Positions 33,538 to 36,270 of a stretch of DNA of 36,270 nt are shown here, in pieces. Position numbers and translations under genes: made by a program. Under the pieces are notes generated by a model. That model had not been told where the DNA came from, did no database searches, and saw only the letters and a list, made by a program, of their open reading frames with translations. The stretch comes from Rhizobium sp. (lineage in GTDB: Bacteria; Pseudomonadota; Alphaproteobacteria; Rhizobiales; Rhizobiaceae): NCBI GenBank assembly GCA_029865885.1, contig JARXAK010000177.1, positions 1 to 36,270 on the forward strand, given 5' to 3'. Position 1 is the stretch's first letter. Every line of letters begins with the position of its first letter.

Positions 33538-34170
33538 ATGAGGAATGCGGGTGAGCTGGAACTGAACGGCGAAAACGGTGCGGCGGCACCCTTTCTTGCC
33601 GATGCGATCTATATGGCGGAACTGCGTGACCGCATGCTGAAGTTTGCAAGCCTTCAGTTGGCCGATCCGGGCCTCGCCGAAGACGCGGTCCAGGAAGCGC
33701 TGGCGGGCGCACTCCGCAACGCCCGGGCCTTTGCCGGCCGTGCCGCATTTCGCACATGGGTTTTCGCCATACTGCGCAACAAGATCGCCGACCAGATCCG
33801 CTTCAAGCGACGCCAGTCGCAGATGATTGCCATGCCGCTTGGACAGTTTCCGGATGAGGATGAACCCCGCTACTTCGATGCGAAGGGCCACTGGGCGCCG
33901 GAGAACAAGCCGAGTGACTGGGGCAATCCGGAGGTCGAGCTTCTCGGCAAGGATTTCTGGCGGGTCTTCGAGGCCTGCCTCGATCATCTCCCGCCCGACC
34001 AGGGCCGCGTGTTCATGATGCGCGAATTCGTCGAGATGGAGACGGCTGAGATCTGCGCCGAGGTCGGCATTACCACCACAAATATGCATGTCCTGATGCA
34101 TCGTGCCCGGCTGCGGCTGCGCAACTGCCTGGAAGGGCACTGGTTTGCACCGGAGGAGAGCCTGTCATGA
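33538..34170 (+). CDS. ECF-type RNA polymerase sigma factor
   Basis: A 210-residue extracytoplasmic-function sigma factor. Region 2 includes LADPGLAEDAVQEALAGAL and FRTWVFAILRNKIADQIR. Region 4 includes LDHLPPDQGRVFMMREFVEMETAEICAEVGITTTNMHVLMHRARLRLR. The linker holds GHWAPENKPSDWGNPE, a pattern I associate with one ECF subgroup that pairs with small zinc anti-sigma proteins. Three consecutive ATG codons (33532-33540) follow GGGGG; the third has the best spacing. A GTG at 33490 with AAGGGA upstream is also possible and would add 16 residues. Its stop overlaps the anti-sigma start by ATGA. It probably controls itself and the upstream flavoprotein/DUF3429 pair. Confidence 0.92.
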   Translation: MRNAGELELNGENGAAAPFLADAIYMAELRDRMLKFASLQLADPGLAEDAVQEALAGALRNARAFAGRAAFRTWVFAILRNKIADQIRFKRRQSQMIAMPLGQFPDEDEPRYFDAKGHWAPENKPSDWGNPEVELLGKDFWRVFEACLDHLPPDQGRVFMMREFVEMETAEICAEVGITTTNMHVLMHRARLRLRNCLEGHWFAPEESLS

Positions 34171-34361
34171 TGTGTGAAAACGCCACGAAACTCGCCTCGG
34201 ACGAACTCGACCGACGCCTCTCGCTCGGCGAAACCGTCGGCCTGCGTTTGCATCTGTTCAAGTGCGGCGCCTGCTCGGGCTTCGTCCGGCAAATCCAGAT
34301 GATGCGCAAGGTCACCCGCCGCTACGTCGCGACCGATGCATCCGATCCGGGTGAAAGCTGA
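34167..34361 (+). CDS. Small zinc-binding anti-sigma factor (ZAS/zf-HC2)
   Basis: A 64-residue soluble protein with the anti-sigma zinc motif H-x3-C-x2-C (HLFKCGAC, about residues 30-37) and an N-terminal acidic helix (LASDELDRRLSLGETVGLRLH). It should hold the adjacent ECF sigma factor inactive and release it when the zinc site is oxidised or disturbed. It has no membrane segment and no C-terminal sensor domain, so the signal must act on the zinc centre directly or through another protein. It overlaps the sigma-factor stop by four bases. It is followed at once by the convergent pcaB stop, with no clear terminator between them. Confidence 0.85.
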   Translation: MMCENATKLASDELDRRLSLGETVGLRLHLFKCGACSGFVRQIQMMRKVTRRYVATDASDPGES

Positions 34362-35411
34362 TCAGCGGTCGCCGAGATCCTCGATCGACTGAAGGACGTC
34401 CGCCGCAAGCCGCGTGGCAGCCCCCGTGGCGATCGCCATCTGCGGCAGGATCATCCATTCGAGCGTCCAGGCAGCACCCGAGCGCTCCTGCTCATGCACC
34501 AGGGACTGATGCAGGCCCGAAATCTGCACGGCATTGAACCGCGCCAAGGTGACAAGCACCTCAGCCTTTACCGGATTGCGTTTGTGCGGCATGGCGGAGG
34601 ACGCACCACCGCCGCCGATCAGCGCTGAGCCATTGTCCGCCATCAGTGCCAGATCCTGACCGATCTTGCCGAGACTGCCGGTGATCTGGGAGAAGAGGCC
34701 ACCGATTTCGGCGATCACCGCCCGCTGGCTGTGCCATTGCGGCCGGTCGGACAACTGAAGGAGCTCGGCGAGACGTGCACGCACAGCGCCGCCCTTGTCG
34801 CCCAGCTTCTCAAGCGTGCCGGCGGCCCCTCCGAACTGCAGCGGCAGACCGATCTTCAACATCTGCTGGACTGCGGCCTGATGGACGATGATCGGCGCCT
34901 TCCAGGTCGCCAGCCGATCGCCGACAGTGATCGGGATCGCCGCCTGCATGCGCGTGCGCCCCATCAACGGCTTGGCGCCGAAGCCGGCTTCGAGACCATC
35001 AAGGGCTCTGCGGATGGCGGCCAGTCGCTGATCGAGGATCAACAGCACGCTCGCCAGCCGCAGCATAAGGCCGGTATCGATGGCATCCTGGCTGGTCGCG
35101 CCGACATGCAGATGTTTGCCGTGTTCGCCGAGGGCCGCCCGCCATTGGCGAACCAGATCCGGGATCACCACACCGTCACGCCCGATCGACTGCCTGAGTG
35201 CATCAAGATCGGCGACGAACCGTTCCTGCAGAGCGGCAATCGCCTCAGCGGCTTCGCTGGGTATCAGGCCTTCCGCAGCTTCCGCCCCGGCAAGCGCCGC
35301 CTCGAAGCGCAGCATGGCCGAAAGCTCGGCTGCCGCCGAGAAATGGGCACCAATGTCCTCGTCACCCAGAAGGCCGGACAGGATCGGATGGTCAAAGACG
35401 GAAGCGGTCAT
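34362..35411 (-). CDS. pcaB: 3-carboxy-cis,cis-muconate cycloisomerase
   Basis: A 349-residue fumarase/aspartase-superfamily enzyme. It converts 3-carboxy-cis,cis-muconate to 4-carboxymuconolactone in the protocatechuate branch of the beta-ketoadipate pathway. The superfamily signature GGGGASSAMPHKRNPVKAEV is present, and the active-site HVGATSQDAIDTGL block comes earlier. It is shorter than pseudomonad PcaB (about 450), as is usual for the rhizobial form. The ATG at 35411 gives the family start (MTASVFDHP); the frame is open to 35510 inside pcaG. It is the last gene of the pca operon, 19 bases after pcaG, and it ends directly against the convergent anti-sigma gene. Confidence 0.94.
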   Translation of the reverse strand: MTASVFDHPILSGLLGDEDIGAHFSAAAELSAMLRFEAALAGAEAAEGLIPSEAAEAIAALQERFVADLDALRQSIGRDGVVIPDLVRQWRAALGEHGKHLHVGATSQDAIDTGLMLRLASVLLILDQRLAAIRRALDGLEAGFGAKPLMGRTRMQAAIPITVGDRLATWKAPIIVHQAAVQQMLKIGLPLQFGGAAGTLEKLGDKGGAVRARLAELLQLSDRPQWHSQRAVIAEIGGLFSQITGSLGKIGQDLALMADNGSALIGGGGASSAMPHKRNPVKAEVLVTLARFNAVQISGLHQSLVHEQERSGAAWTLEWMILPQMAIATGAATRLAADVLQSIEDLGDR

Positions 35412-35430
35412 GCTGTACTCGGAGCCCTTC

Positions 35431-36045
35431 TCAGATGTCGAAGAAGACCGTCTCCTTCTCCCCCTGCAGGTGGATGTCGAAGTGATAGGTCGAACCGTCA
35501 CGCTGCGCAATCAGCGTCGGCACACGCACGCGATGCTCGACGCGCGCGAGGATCGGATCTTCGGCATTGGCCGCCTCTTCGCCGCTAAAATACAGACGTG
35601 TGTTGAGGCCGAGATTGATGCCGCGCGCGACGATCCAGAAGGAGATATGCGGCGCCATCAGACGACCATCCCGGAAGTGTACCCGGCCCGGCTTGATCGT
35701 CTCGAACCGGTATTCACCCGTCGTGAGATCGCAAGGGCAGCGTCCCCAGCCGGTGAAGTTCGGATCGGCGCTGCCACGCGTCTCGGACGGGCTGTTGTAA
35801 AGACCGTCGGCATCCGCCTGCCAGATTTCGATCAGCGCATCCTTGAGCGGCGTGCCGGAGCCATCGATGACACGACCGGTCACCGTGATGCGCTCGCCGC
35901 GCGTCTTGTCGTTGACCATGGCTGTACCAAGATCAACCGGATAGACGCCCTTGATATCGGCGAAGTTCGGCGTGAGACCGATATGCACATAGGGGCCTGC
36001 CGTCTGCGAGGCGCTTTCCTTGAGATAACCGAGATCCTGGACCAT
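35431..36045 (-). CDS. pcaG: Protocatechuate 3,4-dioxygenase alpha subunit
   Basis: A 204-residue alpha chain of the intradiol ring-cleavage dioxygenase that opens protocatechuate to 3-carboxy-cis,cis-muconate. Landmarks are SASQTAGPYVHIGLTPN near the start, then ITVTGRVIDGSGTPLKDALIEIWQADADGLYN, the intradiol-dioxygenase core, and PGRVHFRDGRLMAPHISFWIVARG. The catalytic iron ligands lie in PcaH. The ATG at 36045 has GGAGGG six bases upstream and overlaps the pcaH stop (TGATG). The pair must be made in equal amounts, which the overlap supports. Confidence 0.95.
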   Translation of the reverse strand: MVQDLGYLKESASQTAGPYVHIGLTPNFADIKGVYPVDLGTAMVNDKTRGERITVTGRVIDGSGTPLKDALIEIWQADADGLYNSPSETRGSADPNFTGWGRCPCDLTTGEYRFETIKPGRVHFRDGRLMAPHISFWIVARGINLGLNTRLYFSGEEAANAEDPILARVEHRVRVPTLIAQRDGSTYHFDIHLQGEKETVFFDI

Positions 36046-36270
36046 CAATTTCCCTCCATCCGGTTTTCAAACAGGGTGGAACGCCGTCCACGCAAGACGA
36101 TGTCAAACTTGTAGGCGCGGGCATCCATCGGGATCGTCGCCGACCAATCGAGTGCAGCGACGAGCTGCTCGATCGCCTTGCGATCCGGAATGGTCAGCAC
36201 GATCGGACACTTCCAGATCATCGGATCGCCCTCGAAATACATCTGGGTGATCAGACGCTGCGAGAAGCCA
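36045..36270 (-). CDS. pcaH: Protocatechuate 3,4-dioxygenase beta subunit, 3' part only
   Basis: The last 74 or so codons of the beta chain; the gene continues past the window edge. The visible part reads FSQRLITQMYFEGDP, MIWKCPIVLTI, then AYKFDIVLRGRRSTLFEN, the characteristic PcaH C-terminus. The upstream iron-binding Tyr and His residues are outside the window. Its stop overlaps the pcaG start. The order pcaH-pcaG-pcaB is that of the Agrobacterium/Sinorhizobium pcaDCHGB operon, so pcaC and pcaD probably lie just beyond, with a PcaQ regulator. Confidence 0.95.
   Translation of the reverse strand, partial: GFSQRLITQMYFEGDPMIWKCPIVLTIPDRKAIEQLVAALDWSATIPMDARAYKFDIVLRGRRSTLFENRMEGN

Overview
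The window reads as a chromosome or megaplasmid segment of a GC-rich alphaproteobacterium, most likely a member of the Rhizobiaceae (Rhizobium/Agrobacterium group). The reasons are a DUF982 gene, a compact pcaH-pcaG-pcaB order as in the rhizobial pcaDCHGB operon, a tripartite tricarboxylate transporter with rhizobial-style DctB/DctD-like regulators, and a TogMNAB-like oligogalacturonide import locus. No rRNA, tRNA, insertion sequence, CRISPR array or phage gene was seen. The content is accessory catabolism and transport plus its regulation.

Layout. (1) 1-2007: a LacI-type repressor and a translationally coupled PfkB sugar kinase, with a LacI-like operator at the left edge. (2) 2008-3855: a DUF982 gene behind a good general-stress (EcfG/RpoE2) promoter, an EAL phosphodiesterase on the other strand, and an unknown 69-residue protein. 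(3) 3943-7101: a TctD/TctE-like two-component pair translationally coupled to an orphan periplasmic binding protein, which looks like a three-component sensor. (4) 7150-16281, all on the minus strand: a chemoreceptor, then a DctB/DctD-like sensor kinase and sigma-54 activator, then tctC-tctB-tctA. This couples chemotaxis, sensing and uptake of carboxylates. (5) 16547-26871: a pectin/oligogalacturonide utilisation locus with KduI, an AraC regulator, a GH4 uronidase, a CUT1 ABC importer (two permeases, ATPase, binding protein), a GH28 exopolygalacturonase and a GH105 unsaturated galacturonyl hydrolase. (6) 26938-31961: dabB-dabA, an inorganic-carbon accumulation pair, with a divergent LysR regulator. 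(7) 32007-34361: a renalase-like flavoprotein, DUF3429, an ECF sigma factor and a small zinc anti-sigma factor. (8) 34362-36270: pcaB, pcaG and the 3' part of pcaH (protocatechuate branch of the beta-ketoadipate pathway), cut by the window edge.

How it fits together. The gene set suits a plant- or soil-associated bacterium. It imports pectin fragments and finishes them in the cytoplasm, since the three glycosidases lack signal peptides. It senses, swims towards and imports carboxylates, degrades lignin-derived aromatics, and has a CO2/bicarbonate accumulation pump although no carbon-fixation gene is visible here.

The points most worth a second look are the RR-HK-binding protein module, the double regulatory input around tctCBA with two similar upstream boxes 32 bp apart, the DUF982 gene under an apparent general-stress promoter, the dab locus in a heterotroph-like context, and the renalase/DUF3429/ECF/anti-sigma cluster with two similarly spaced promoter-like elements. 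All calls come from reading sequence and motifs; no database search was run.
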